Shown piece by piece: positions 6,593 to 14,966 of a DNA stretch of 62,263 bases. The stretch is from positions 1 to 62,263 of the forward strand of contig JBJEVT010000017.1 of assembly GCA_051884615.1 (NCBI GenBank), given 5' to 3'. Source of the DNA: UBA1724 sp051884615. Lineage in GTDB: Bacteria > Verrucomicrobiota > Lentisphaeria > Oligosphaerales > Oligosphaeraceae. How positions within the stretch are numbered: position 1 is the stretch's first letter; the number at the start of each line of letters is the position of its first letter. The notes below the pieces were generated by a model that saw only the letters and a list, made by a program, of their open reading frames with translations, did no database searches and had not been told where the DNA came from. The position numbers and the translations under genes were made by a program.

Positions 6593-8545
6593 ATGAGCAC
6601 GCAGCATGAATTCAAGACCGAGGTCAAGCAGATGCTGGACCTGGTCATCCATTCCCTCTACTCCAACAAGGAGATCTTCCTCCGGGAAATCCTCTCCAAC
6701 GCCTCCGACGCCATCGACCGCGCCCGCTTCGAGGCCCTGAAGGATGCCTCCATCCTGGAAGACAACCCCCAGTGGAAAATCCAGATCGTGGCGGACAAGG
6801 AGGCCAGAACCCTCACCATCCGGGACAACGGCGTCGGCATGACCGCCGAGGAGGTGGAGAAGAACATCGGCACCGTGGCCAACTCCGGCACCAGGAACTT
6901 CCTGGAGAAGCTCAAGGACAACAAGGAGGAGCTCTCCCCCGAACTCATCGGACAGTTCGGCGTGGGCTTCTACTCCGCGTTCATGGTGGCCGACCAGGTC
7001 ACCCTGATCACCCGCCGGGCGGGCGACAAGGCCAAAGGCACCCGGTGGGTCTCCCAGGGCGACGGCTTCTACACCCTGGAGACGGTGGAGAAGGAGAGCC
7101 GGGGCACGGATGTCGTTCTCCATCTGAAGGAGGAGGAGACCGAGTTCCTGGAGGAATGGCGCATCCGGAAGATCGTGAAGAAATACTCCGATTTCGTGGA
7201 GCACCCCATCACCATGGAGGTGGAGCACCAGGAGCCCGTGCTGGACGACGAGGGCAAGCCCGCCAAGGATGCGGAGGGCAAGCCCGTCCCCCCCAAGGTG
7301 GTGCTGAAGGAGGAGACCCTCAACTCCCAGAAGGCCATCTGGCTGCGGCCCAAGGCCGAGGTGAAGAAGGAGGAATACGACGAGTTCTACCGTCATCTCT
7401 CCCATGACTACCAGGAGCCCTTCGAGACCATGCACTGGTCCGTGGAGGGCCAGGCCGACTTCAAGGCCCTGGTCTACATTCCCCAGAAGCCCATGTGGGA
7501 CATGCTCGTCTCCGAGGGCACTCCCCGGGGCATCCAGCTCTACGTCCACCGGGTCTTCATCACCGACTCCTGCGAGCAGCTGCTGCCCCGCTTCCTCCGC
7601 TTCCTCCGGGGCGTGGTGGATTCCGCCGACCTTCCCCTGAACGTCTCCCGGGAGATGCTCCAGGAGGCCCGGACCCTGACCCTCATCCGGCGCAACATCG
7701 TCAAGAAGACCCTGGACACCCTGGCGGATCTCCAGAAGAACGCCCCCGAGCGCTACGAGTCCTTCTACACCAATTTCGGCGCCGTGCTGAAGGAGGGTCT
7801 CCGGGAGGATTTCGAGAACGGGGAGAAACTCCAGAACCTTCTCCTCTTCGCCTCCACCGCCACGGAGGAGGGCAAGCGCACCACCCTGGCGGACTATGTG
7901 AAGAGGATGCCCGAGGCGCAGAAGGAGATCTACTACCTCACCGCCGACGCCCTGGCCAACGCCAAGAACTCCCCGCGCCTGGAGGCCTTCCAGAAGAAGG
8001 GATACGAGGTGCTGCTGATGACCGACCCGGTGGACGAGTTCGTCATTCCCTCCCTGGAATCCTTCCAGGGCAAGCCCCTCAAGGACATCTCCAAGGGCGA
8101 GATTGATTTGGAGAGCGAGGAGGAGAAGAAGGCGAAGGAGGAGGAGCGGAAGGCCGCCAAGGAAGCCAACTCCGCCCTGGTCACCCGCCTCCAGGAGCTC
8201 CTGAAGGACAAGGTACAGGAGGTCCGCCTCTCCACCCGTCTCACCGACAGCGCCTGCTGCCTGGTGGATGCGGAATGGGCCCTCAGCCAGCAGATGCTGC
8301 GCATGATGCGTGCCATGAAGCAGGAGGTGCCGGAGCAGAAGCAGATCCTGGAAATCAACCCGGACCATCCCCTCATGGCCACCCTCCGCACCCTCCTGGA
8401 GAAGAATCCCCAGGATCCCCGGCTGGAGGATGCCGCCAACCTGCTCTTCGCCTCCGCGCGCATGATGGACAACCAGCCCGTGGACAATCCCCGGGAATTC
8501 GCCAAGAAGGTCGCCCAGCTGATGGCGGACGGCTTCAAGGCCTGA
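6593..8545 (+). CDS. htpG: Chaperone HtpG (bacterial Hsp90)
   Basis: A 650-residue cytosolic ATP-dependent chaperone, slightly longer than the E. coli protein. The N-terminal GHKL ATPase domain shows all signature boxes: EILSNASDAIDRARFEAL, RDNGVGMTAEEV, GTVANSGTRNFL and GQFGVGFYSAFMVAD. A short charged insert (GKPAKDAEGKPVPPK) sits at the N-middle linker. The middle domain contains VHRVFITDSCEQLLP and the C-terminal dimerisation domain ends at FAKKVAQLMADGFKA. The start at 6593 begins MSTQHEFKTEVKQML, which matches the family start; there is no strong ribosome site. It probably shares a transcript with asd downstream. Confidence 0.97.
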   Translation: MSTQHEFKTEVKQMLDLVIHSLYSNKEIFLREILSNASDAIDRARFEALKDASILEDNPQWKIQIVADKEARTLTIRDNGVGMTAEEVEKNIGTVANSGTRNFLEKLKDNKEELSPELIGQFGVGFYSAFMVADQVTLITRRAGDKAKGTRWVSQGDGFYTLETVEKESRGTDVVLHLKEEETEFLEEWRIRKIVKKYSDFVEHPITMEVEHQEPVLDDEGKPAKDAEGKPVPPKVVLKEETLNSQKAIWLRPKAEVKKEEYDEFYRHLSHDYQEPFETMHWSVEGQADFKALVYIPQKPMWDMLVSEGTPRGIQLYVHRVFITDSCEQLLPRFLRFLRGVVDSADLPLNVSREMLQEARTLTLIRRNIVKKTLDTLADLQKNAPERYESFYTNFGAVLKEGLREDFENGEKLQNLLLFASTATEEGKRTTLADYVKRMPEAQKEIYYLTADALANAKNSPRLEAFQKKGYEVLLMTDPVDEFVIPSLESFQGKPLKDISKGEIDLESEEEKKAKEEERKAAKEANSALVTRLQELLKDKVQEVRLSTRLTDSACCLVDAEWALSQQMLRMMRAMKQEVPEQKQILEINPDHPLMATLRTLLEKNPQDPRLEDAANLLFASARMMDNQPVDNPREFAKKVAQLMADGFKA

Positions 8546-8603
8546 TTCCCAATCCCCCCTTTCCCCCAACCCGTGTTTTCCCCAGCATAAGGAACCCAGC
8601 CCC

Positions 8604-9605
8604 ATGGCCATCCGTCCCATGAATGTTGCCGTTGTCGGCGCCACCGGCGCCGTCGGCGTGGAAATGATCAAGACCTTGGAGAAGAGAAACTTCCCCGTGA
8701 AGGAGCTCCGTCTGCTCGCCAGCGCGCGCTCCGTGGGGAAGACCGCCCTCTTCCGCGGCAAGGAATACCCCATCCAGGAACTGACCCCCGACTCCTTCCA
8801 GGGCATTGACGTGGCCCTCTTCTCCGCAGGCGCCTCCATCTCCCGGGAATACGCCCCCAACGCCGTGAAGGCCGGGGCCGTGGTGGTGGACAACTCCAGC
8901 TGCTTCCGCATGGATCCCCAGGTGCCCCTGGTGGTGCCCGAGGTCAACCCCGAGGATGTGAAGAAGCACCAGGGCATCATCGCCAACCCCAACTGCACCA
9001 CCATCATCATGCTGGTGGCCGTCAAGCCCCTCTACGACCTCTCCCGGGTGCGCCGCATCGTGGTGTCCACCTACCAGTCCGCCTCCGGCGCCGGCGCCAA
9101 GGGCATGGACGAGCTCGTCCAGCAGACCCGCACGGTGCTGGCGGGGGGCAAGGCCGAGCCCAAGGTCTTCAAGTGGCCCTATGCCTTCAACGTCTTCAGC
9201 CACAACACCGACATCGGCGAGAATGGCTACAACACCGAGGAGATGAAGATGGTGAACGAGACCCGGAAGATCCTCCACGACGACGCCATCGGGGTCTGCC
9301 CCACCTGCGTCCGGGTGCCCGTGCTTCGCAGCCATGCGGAGTCCGTGGTGCTGGAGTTCCAGGACAAGGTCAGCCTGGAGCAGGCTCTGGATGCCTGGCA
9401 GAAGGCTCCTGGGCTCACCATCGTCAACGAGCCCGGCGAGAACCACTTCCCCATGCCCTGCGAATCCAACGAGCAGTACAATGTGCTGGCGGGGCGTCTG
9501 CGCTATGACCTCTCCTCCCCCAACAGCCTGGCCTTCTTCCTGTGCGGAGACCAGCTGCTGAAGGGCGCGGCCCTGAACGCCGTCCAGATCGCCGAGCTCC
9601 TGTAG
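8604..9605 (+). CDS. asd: Aspartate-semialdehyde dehydrogenase
   Basis: A 333-residue enzyme reducing aspartyl-4-phosphate to aspartate semialdehyde with NADPH, the branch point to lysine/diaminopimelate, threonine and methionine. The N-terminal nucleotide-binding motif is VAVVGATGAVGVEM; the catalytic cysteine is Cys131 in ANPNCTTIIM; the acceptor-binding segment with His is RVPVLRSHAESVV. The length is normal. AAGGA lies upstream of the ATG. A terminator hairpin follows at 9622, so transcription from htpG/asd probably ends there. Confidence 0.97.
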   Translation: MAIRPMNVAVVGATGAVGVEMIKTLEKRNFPVKELRLLASARSVGKTALFRGKEYPIQELTPDSFQGIDVALFSAGASISREYAPNAVKAGAVVVDNSSCFRMDPQVPLVVPEVNPEDVKKHQGIIANPNCTTIIMLVAVKPLYDLSRVRRIVVSTYQSASGAGAKGMDELVQQTRTVLAGGKAEPKVFKWPYAFNVFSHNTDIGENGYNTEEMKMVNETRKILHDDAIGVCPTCVRVPVLRSHAESVVLEFQDKVSLEQALDAWQKAPGLTIVNEPGENHFPMPCESNEQYNVLAGRLRYDLSSPNSLAFFLCGDQLLKGAALNAVQIAELL

Positions 9606-9621
9606 CTCCCCTGGTTCCCTC

Positions 9622-9657
9622 CCCCTCCCCGGAGATTGCCTCCCGGGAGGGGATTTT
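9622..9657 (+). terminator. Terminator after asd
   Basis: CCCCTCCC (9622-9629) pairs with GGGAGGGG (9645-9652), followed by ATTTTTG. It lies 17 bases after the asd stop codon and just before the next gene. Confidence 0.65.
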
Positions 9658-9684
9658 TGTCACCCTCCACCGCCAGTCCCCGCC

Positions 9685-12018
9685 ATGCCGAAGACCTCAC
9701 GCCTGCTCCGCGCCGCCCTTCTGCTTCTTCTGATTGTGCAAGGGAGTCTCCTCGCCCAGGAAGAACCGTCGTGGTTTCCCGACGTGAAGGCCCCCCTGGC
9801 CTGCTCCGAGGCCGAGCTGGTGGAATTCACCGCTCTTCTCCGAAAGGAGCTCCTGGCGGGACGTCCCGTGAAGGAGTGCCTCAAGGCCGCCCCCCTGCCC
9901 CAGGACAAGGCGCCCCGGGTTCTTTTCCTGACCCTGGGAGACGGATGCTTCCCCGCCAGAACCTACTATGCGGCGGGCAGGGGCTTCCGTCCCACCCTCG
10001 CCCTCCTGCTGGACATTCTGGAGAAGCGCCGTCCGGAGTACATCGCCGCCGTCCAGGCGGACTTGGGGGCGCAGGTCGCCTTGGCCCAGAAGGAGAACCG
10101 GTTGCTGCCCCGCAGCGTCAAGGAGAAGCTGGAGCACCCGGACCGTTGGGACTCTCTGCGGCTGGACATTGTCCAGGCCACCCTGCCGGTGGAGCGTTTT
10201 CAAGTGAATGCCTCCCGTCTGTTGTTGTCCAGCGTGGTGGGGCTGGCCTTCGACCGCACCGCCGCCTTCGCCTTTCCCCCGGAGCAGCTGGTGGGGCGCT
10301 GTCTCATGACGGAGCAGCGCCAGCTCTCCGTGCCCCGCATCGGCAATCTCATCTCCGAGGCGAATCTTTGGAGTTCCCTGGGACTCTGGCAGAAGATGGG
10401 GGCCGCCACCACGCCGTTCAAGGTCACCCTTTTCGAGACGGACAGCTATTTCGCCGACCGGCAGGGGGCGCGCCGACTCTTCCGCGCCCGCCCCGCCCGC
10501 CAGGTGGACCAGCCCCGGGAAAAGACCATCCTGGAGACCGCCCAGGCCCTGGCCGCCCTCCTCTCCCCCCAGGACGGCACCCTCAAGTCCCCCTTCCCCG
10601 AATGGTTCGCGGGACGCCTCGACGGCACCACCTCCCTGGCCGACCAGGCCACCCTGGTCCTCACCTTCCTGGATGCCGCCGACCTCTCCAGGGACACCCC
10701 CAGAAAGCAGCTTCTGGAGGCCGCCAAATGCGCCGTGCAGCCGATTTTGAAGGCCACCAAGCACCTGGACCCCCACGAGCGTCTGGAGAACGGGCAGCTG
10801 GCGGGCGGCGAACGGAAGAAGGCCTCCCAGCGTCTTTTCGCCCTGGTGGTGGAGGGAGACCGGCAGGAGGACACCCTGGAGTTCGAGGAACCCCGGCGGG
10901 TCAGCACCCTGAAGACCAATGCCCTGGCCCTGCTGGCCTTCACCCGTCTGGCCGAGGCCCTTCCCCCCAAGGATCCCGTGGGGCTGCGCTGCCAGGGCGA
11001 ACGCACGCAGCTGACCCGGCTGATCTCCACCCAGGTGAATCCCGACGGCCGCATTGTCAGCGCCCTGGAATATCCCACGCTGCGCCCCCTCTATGAGCTC
11101 TCCGACGGAGAAGTGGTGGAGATGGCCTCCGGGGAGGCGGTGGAGGCCGCCGCCCTGGCGGGCCTGGCCCTCCAGGCACAGGTGCCTGCGGAACCCGCCG
11201 AGGAGGACAAGATGCTGGCCCAGAATCTCGCCCTGCTCCGGGACACCCTGGGAGAGTGGGCCTACACCCGTCCCCAGGAGATGCCCGAGACCCCCGGCCT
11301 GGCCATCTTCCTCTCCCAGGATCTGGACGCCAACGCCCCCCGTCGACTGGCCCAGCTCACCCGCCTGGCTCTGTCGGCGGCAGGCACCCCCACCCTGATG
11401 CCCCCGCTGCCCGACATGTTCGGCTGCGATCCCGATTTCCCCAGCATGACCTATGCCGCGGAGCGCTCCCACATCCTCGCCCTGGCCGTCCTGGCCTTGC
11501 TCCAGACGAACAATTCCCAGGAGGCGCTCCCCCTTCTCCAGGACATCTGGCCCCTCTGGGTCTTCCAGCAACAGGCCCGGATGATTCCCGAAAACGCCTC
11601 CATCCTCCCCCGTCCAGAGGAATATCTCCACTTCCACCGGGATAATCTGGCGGACTACGGATTCACCCTGCGGGGACAGACCACCCAGCTCCAAAGCCAG
11701 ATGGCCCTGCTCCGGGTTCTCCGGACGCTGCAAAAGGAGGCACTGGAACCCACGCCGGAGCAAAAGGAAGCCTGGGAAAAGTGCTGGGCCCAGCTGGAAC
11801 ATCGTCCCCTGGCCCTGGCGCCGGAACTGGTTCTGGCCGGCACTCCCGCCCTGGAGAACCAGCGAAGCCTGGGCGGCTCCTTGGGCGTGCCCACGGTGGA
11901 GACCATGCAGGTCAAGAACGCCAATCTCTCCCTGCGCCAAGGCAGGGAGGAGGATGAGCATATCGAAACCAAGATCCTGGAGCGCCCCAAGTCCAAGGGG
12001 AAAAAGAAAAACCAGTAG
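9685..12018 (+). CDS. Large exported protein of unknown function, probably helical repeat fold
   Basis: A 777-residue protein with a clear signal peptide (RLLRAALLLLLIVQGSLLAQ, cleavage near residue 25). The mature part is almost all amphipathic helices with repeated LA.L and ALALLAFTRLAEAL patterns, reminiscent of alpha/alpha-toroid proteins such as terpenoid-cyclase or glycan-lyase barrels. No catalytic signature is visible. The C-terminus is basic (ERPKSKGKKKNQ). It is GC-rich and has chromosomal codon use, so it is native. The first ATG at 9685 fits the signal peptide although no ribosome site is seen. It may act in the periplasm on polymers; that is a guess from fold pattern only. Confidence 0.6.
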   Translation: MPKTSRLLRAALLLLLIVQGSLLAQEEPSWFPDVKAPLACSEAELVEFTALLRKELLAGRPVKECLKAAPLPQDKAPRVLFLTLGDGCFPARTYYAAGRGFRPTLALLLDILEKRRPEYIAAVQADLGAQVALAQKENRLLPRSVKEKLEHPDRWDSLRLDIVQATLPVERFQVNASRLLLSSVVGLAFDRTAAFAFPPEQLVGRCLMTEQRQLSVPRIGNLISEANLWSSLGLWQKMGAATTPFKVTLFETDSYFADRQGARRLFRARPARQVDQPREKTILETAQALAALLSPQDGTLKSPFPEWFAGRLDGTTSLADQATLVLTFLDAADLSRDTPRKQLLEAAKCAVQPILKATKHLDPHERLENGQLAGGERKKASQRLFALVVEGDRQEDTLEFEEPRRVSTLKTNALALLAFTRLAEALPPKDPVGLRCQGERTQLTRLISTQVNPDGRIVSALEYPTLRPLYELSDGEVVEMASGEAVEAAALAGLALQAQVPAEPAEEDKMLAQNLALLRDTLGEWAYTRPQEMPETPGLAIFLSQDLDANAPRRLAQLTRLALSAAGTPTLMPPLPDMFGCDPDFPSMTYAAERSHILALAVLALLQTNNSQEALPLLQDIWPLWVFQQQARMIPENASILPRPEEYLHFHRDNLADYGFTLRGQTTQLQSQMALLRVLRTLQKEALEPTPEQKEAWEKCWAQLEHRPLALAPELVLAGTPALENQRSLGGSLGVPTVETMQVKNANLSLRQGREEDEHIETKILERPKSKGKKKNQ

Positions 12019-12026
12019 CCCCCAAC

Positions 12027-12287
12027 AGGACGCACAGAGGCGCTGCCGCGGGAACACAGAGCACAGGTCGGCGCCCGGCAAGCCGGGCGACACAGATGAC
12101 ACGGAGGGCTGAAGGCGGGGGCGTTCCGGCATCCGGTTCCGGATGCCTTGTTGTTTCCGGTTCCGCCTCCGGGGAGAGAATGTCCTGTTGGGCGCCCCCT
12201 CCCCGGCATGCGTCCCCGGGACCAACTTCCCCGGGCGGGATGCCCTGCCGGGGGACGCCCCCGGCTTGTATTTTCTGTAGACTGGTC
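12027..12287 (+). repeat. Dispersed structured repeat, copy 1
   Basis: GC-rich non-coding repeat. Module A has CACAGAG/ACACGGAG words around the palindrome CGCCCGGCAAGCCGGGCG. Module B contains the perfect palindrome GGCATCCGGTTCCGGATGCC followed by TTGTTGTTTCCGGTTCCGCC and TCCGGGGAGAGAATG. The same order occurs at 14588-14815 and, inverted, at 54800-55017; a shorter relative lies at 60905-61015. It begins just after the 777-residue gene and forms the left border of the 12570-14573 cassette. Confidence 0.85.
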
Positions 12288-12408
12288 CTGAATTTTCCAG
12301 GACACCTAGATCTCTTGAGCACGTTTCGGCTCCACAGGGTCGCAGAATGCCGCAGAGTGCCTCCAAAGACTTCTCGCCGACAGAAGATTTGATTCTCAAA
12401 GAACTTTG

Positions 12409-12414
12409 TATAAT
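12409..12414 (+). promoter_or_regulatory. Possible -10 box (TATAAT)
   Basis: A consensus TATAAT directly before palindrome copy 1 and about 50 bases ahead of a terminator. It could start a short RNA ending at 12499, or serve the 12570 gene if the terminator is read through. No good -35 box at normal spacing is seen. Confidence 0.35.
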
Positions 12415-12415
12415 A

Positions 12416-12446
12416 TTATTACTCATTGAATATCAATATGTTATAA
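12416..12446. repeat. 31-bp palindromic element, copy 1
   Basis: Outer arms TTATTACT and TGTTATAA around an ATTGAATATCAAT core. It matches, base for base in the arms and in length, the elements at 31533-31563 and 58435-58465. The surrounding stretch is strikingly AT-rich within a GC-rich genome. Confidence 0.7.
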
Positions 12447-12465
12447 ATATTATACTTTTTTTGAG

Positions 12466-12499
12466 GGCAAGCGGAGGGAGCCGACTTGCCTTTTTTTTT
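12466..12499 (+). terminator. Intrinsic terminator upstream of the 12570 cassette
   Basis: GGCAAG (12466-12471) and CTTGCC (12485-12490) form a stem followed by nine T residues. It stands between the AT-rich promoter-like stretch and the cassette's first gene, so it either ends a small RNA or attenuates the cassette. Confidence 0.75.
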
Positions 12500-12569
12500 A
12501 TGTGTGCTATCGTACTCGCATGATTGATTGAATCGTTTATCCTTTCCCTAAGAAAACTAGGAGGTAGCG

Positions 12570-13013
12570 ATGAAGAGTCTTGTGTTCTTTGTTACTGTTG
12601 GTTTGTCTATTTATCCCCTTCTGTCTTCGGAGATAATTCTGTTTTCCAATTCTACACCTATCATTCGCTGTGAGTGCAGGGAGGCAAGCAAAACATATTC
12701 CGAGACGCATATTTACAAGTCTGCTGCCCTTCTTGGCCACTGGTCATCTCAAATTGACTCCTATTGGTCCTTGGATGATGATGGCGTCCCCGTGATTCGG
12801 ATTCCCATCTTCTTCGAGGTTGAGGGGTTGACCGCAGTGTCCCATTTCCTTTCGTTGGAAAAGGGAAATGGTTATCGCCAGAAAAAGTTCAGTTATAGCT
12901 GTGTCACCTGGGAGGATGAGGAAGGTCTCCATGAAACTCATCATTGGATGCCCCGGTATGATGACGAAAGTATGGACTGTTCCAATCATGTTTTTGAAGG
13001 GAATAATCCGTAA
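12570..13013 (+). CDS. Small exported hypothetical protein (cassette gene 1)
   Basis: A 147-residue protein with an N-terminal signal sequence (MKSLVFFVTVGLSIYPLLSS) and a mature part rich in Ser, Tyr and acidic residues with three cysteines. AGGAGG eight bases upstream makes the ATG certain. The stop codon TAA shares its last base with the ATG of the next gene, so translation is probably coupled. Composition is visibly AT-richer than the flanking native genes. I do not recognise a family. With the next two genes it forms a short envelope-protein operon between two direct copies of the dispersed repeat. Confidence 0.7.
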   Translation: MKSLVFFVTVGLSIYPLLSSEIILFSNSTPIIRCECREASKTYSETHIYKSAALLGHWSSQIDSYWSLDDDGVPVIRIPIFFEVEGLTAVSHFLSLEKGNGYRQKKFSYSCVTWEDEEGLHETHHWMPRYDDESMDCSNHVFEGNNP

Positions 13014-14008
13014 TGGGCGGTAGGCGATTGTTGATTCTGTGCCTTTGTCTGTGGGGCTGGGCTTCTCTTGCCTGGGATTGGTCGGTGACGCCCCAGCAGG
13101 AGGAGGGGCGCAAGCTTTTGGAGAATGCCTTCCGTCAAACGCGGCAGGCGGATTGTGTAGTGTCCCTGAAGTCGCCCGTCTATCCGGAGTTTTCCGGTCT
13201 GACTCACGCCATCTACTACCAGCGGCACACGGAAGAGGGGATGCTGCGTGCTCTGGAGTTGTATCGCAAGGAAGGGCTTTGGCTCCGCTTTGTGGAGAAT
13301 GGGGAGGGTGTTTTCGCCTATTCCGTTCCCCAGGATTACGGGGTTCGAGGGGGATATTTTCTTCGGCTCCATACGGTCATGGCGTTGGGAGAACCCATCT
13401 ATGAGAAGGAATTGAAGTATTCGGAGTATATCATCGGGGAAGGAGAATATCGGGGGCGTCCCTGCATCAAGGTGGAAATGCGGATGCCGGAGTCGTTGAA
13501 AAAGGAACCCATGGCCTTGCGAGGCTTCACCAATGTGGATTTGCCGGCGCCCTCCTTCGTTCCTCCCGATGGTGTCCCGACGGAAGAGCAGAATGCCGCA
13601 CGGCTGAAGGCATTTCTTCGGAATCGTCCCTGCATTCGTGTTTTCCTGGTGGACAAGGCCTCGGGAGTGGTGGTGTTGCGGAAGGAGTTTGGGGAAGAGG
13701 GGGCGAATCTTTTCCAGCAGACGCTGGGAGAATGCAATCTTTCCCCTCAATGGGAGGAGTTTCCCCACGTCTTTGACACCCCTCCCAACCTCCATGAGGA
13801 AGTGCTTTCCGCCTCGGATTTTCTTATGTTGCTGGAACGGGAGAGAGAAAGATCCCGAAGTGCCAGGAGTTTCTTGGGAAGAGCATGGAAAACGCCCCTC
13901 CGAAAAAGCTGGGGATGGTTGCGCCGACATGGGCATAAGGTGCTCCTCGGCGTTGGACTTCTGCTGGTGGCGGGAGGGATGTATGGAAGGCGACGGATGT
14001 TTCACTAG
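13013..14008 (+). CDS. LolA-like envelope protein with C-terminal membrane anchor (cassette gene 2)
   Basis: A 331-residue protein. The signal peptide (RRLLILCLCLWGWASLAW) is followed by a beta-rich body. Its alternating strands (THAIYYQRHTEEGMLRALELYRKEGLWLRFVENGEGVFAYSVPQD is the region, residues about 66-108) resemble the LolA/LolB-type lipid-binding fold. A hydrophobic segment near the end (HKVLLGVGLLLVAGGMYG) precedes a basic tail, giving a C-terminal anchor. The start overlaps the previous stop by one base. LolA family proteins carry lipoproteins across the periplasm; an anchored relative would be a fixed lipid- or peptide-binding protein. The family match is by pattern only. Confidence 0.55.
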   Translation: MGGRRLLILCLCLWGWASLAWDWSVTPQQEEGRKLLENAFRQTRQADCVVSLKSPVYPEFSGLTHAIYYQRHTEEGMLRALELYRKEGLWLRFVENGEGVFAYSVPQDYGVRGGYFLRLHTVMALGEPIYEKELKYSEYIIGEGEYRGRPCIKVEMRMPESLKKEPMALRGFTNVDLPAPSFVPPDGVPTEEQNAARLKAFLRNRPCIRVFLVDKASGVVVLRKEFGEEGANLFQQTLGECNLSPQWEEFPHVFDTPPNLHEEVLSASDFLMLLERERERSRSARSFLGRAWKTPLRKSWGWLRRHGHKVLLGVGLLLVAGGMYGRRRMFH

Positions 14009-14024
14009 GGAGGGAGGAAGTCAG

Positions 14025-14573
14025 ATGAGCGCAGAGTGGATGAACAAGAGTGCCGGTGGAAAGGCGGGGCTGGCGATGGAGAATTTCTGGAAGGTGTCCC
14101 TTCTTCTGTTTTTCTGGGGCGTTGCGGGGGTGGGGTGCCGTCCCTCGGAACAACCCGTCAACATCCGGGATGTTCGCTATCAGTGGAAGAAAACAGGAGA
14201 GCCCGCTGTGATTCTCTTCCTGGAACCCAAACCCAGGTTCACTTCCCCTGGGGGCAGTGAAACGCCGGAGGACATCCTGTGCTTCCCTCTCTCCCAATTC
14301 GAGGTGAGCACCCGAGAGGTACGGAACACCCTGTTTCAATCCGTCACCCACCGGGACACCAAGGCAAAAGAGTCTGTGGGAATCCGCCTCTGCCGCAAGG
14401 AGCCGGATCCCCAACATTCCGGGAACCTCCTGATGGATTGGGAAATTGAGTTCCGCGGCACCTGTCACCCGGTCTCCCAGATCTCCTGGAACCAGAAAGA
14501 TCCCCTCTTCCTATGGGCCGGGCCAACCTGCGCCGTGTTCCTGGGAGAAAAAGGGACATCCAACTTTCATTAG
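14025..14573 (+). CDS. Putative lipoprotein or secreted hypothetical protein (cassette gene 3)
   Basis: A 182-residue protein. A hydrophobic segment (FWKVSLLLFFWGVAGVGC) ends in a Cys, an imperfect lipobox. The start at 14025 follows GGAGGAAG; ATG at 14076 would give a more typical short lipoprotein leader (MENFWKVS). The mature part is beta-rich with RDVRYQWKKTGEPAVILFLEPKP and several cysteines, and I do not recognise it. It lies 16 bases after gene 2 and ends just before repeat copy 2, which closes the cassette. Confidence 0.6.
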   Translation: MSAEWMNKSAGGKAGLAMENFWKVSLLLFFWGVAGVGCRPSEQPVNIRDVRYQWKKTGEPAVILFLEPKPRFTSPGGSETPEDILCFPLSQFEVSTREVRNTLFQSVTHRDTKAKESVGIRLCRKEPDPQHSGNLLMDWEIEFRGTCHPVSQISWNQKDPLFLWAGPTCAVFLGEKGTSNFH

Positions 14574-14587
14574 TCTGCTTCTCTAGA

Positions 14588-14815
14588 GGGGGGGCTGCCG
14601 CGGAACACAGAGGACAGGTCGGCGCCTGCGGCCCACCCCGGAGGACACGGAGGGCGGGGGCGTTCCGGCATCCGGTTCCGGATGCCTTGTTGTTCCCGGT
14701 TCCGCCTCCGGGGAGAGAATGCCCTGTTGGCCCCCTCCCCATGGCGTCCCCGGAACCAACTTCCCCAGGCGGGATGCCCCGCCCAGGCACGCCCCGGGTC
14801 TATCTTTCGGGAGCA
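14588..14815 (+). repeat. Dispersed structured repeat, copy 2
   Basis: Same module order and orientation as copy 1: GCTGCCGCGGAACACAGAG, ACAGGTCGGCGCC, then GGGGGCGTTCCGGC, the GGCATCCGG/CCGGATGCC palindrome, GTTCCGCCTCCGGGGAGAG and a C-rich tail with CCAACTTCCCC. It lacks the CGGCAAGCCG hairpin of module A. It starts about 15 bases after the third cassette gene. Confidence 0.85.
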
Positions 14816-14966
14816 AGTCCCGGATTTCCAAGGCGCTAGCTCCTCAAGAGCATCCAGGGCATCTCGCTTTCCCCTTCCGTTTGTGGGGAGAAGGGGAGGA
14901 AAGTATTATGGTACGGGCATTTCGGTTTTCCCTTGGGGACTTTCTCTTCCTTTTCTTTTCTCGAAT

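Noticed and set aside
6584..9025. Long minus-strand open frame antisense to htpG and asd
   Set aside because: Shadow of two well-conserved genes; no motif, no ribosome site.
9697..12426. Long minus-strand open frame antisense to the exported 777-residue protein
   Set aside because: The composition is Gly/Gln/Leu-rich with no start signal, and it runs through the dispersed repeat; the plus-strand frame has a proper signal peptide.
14682..14966. Upstream extension of the DUF4434 protein
   Set aside because: The extension lies inside repeat copy 2 and is not conserved-looking; ATG at 14967 starts the recognisable domain.
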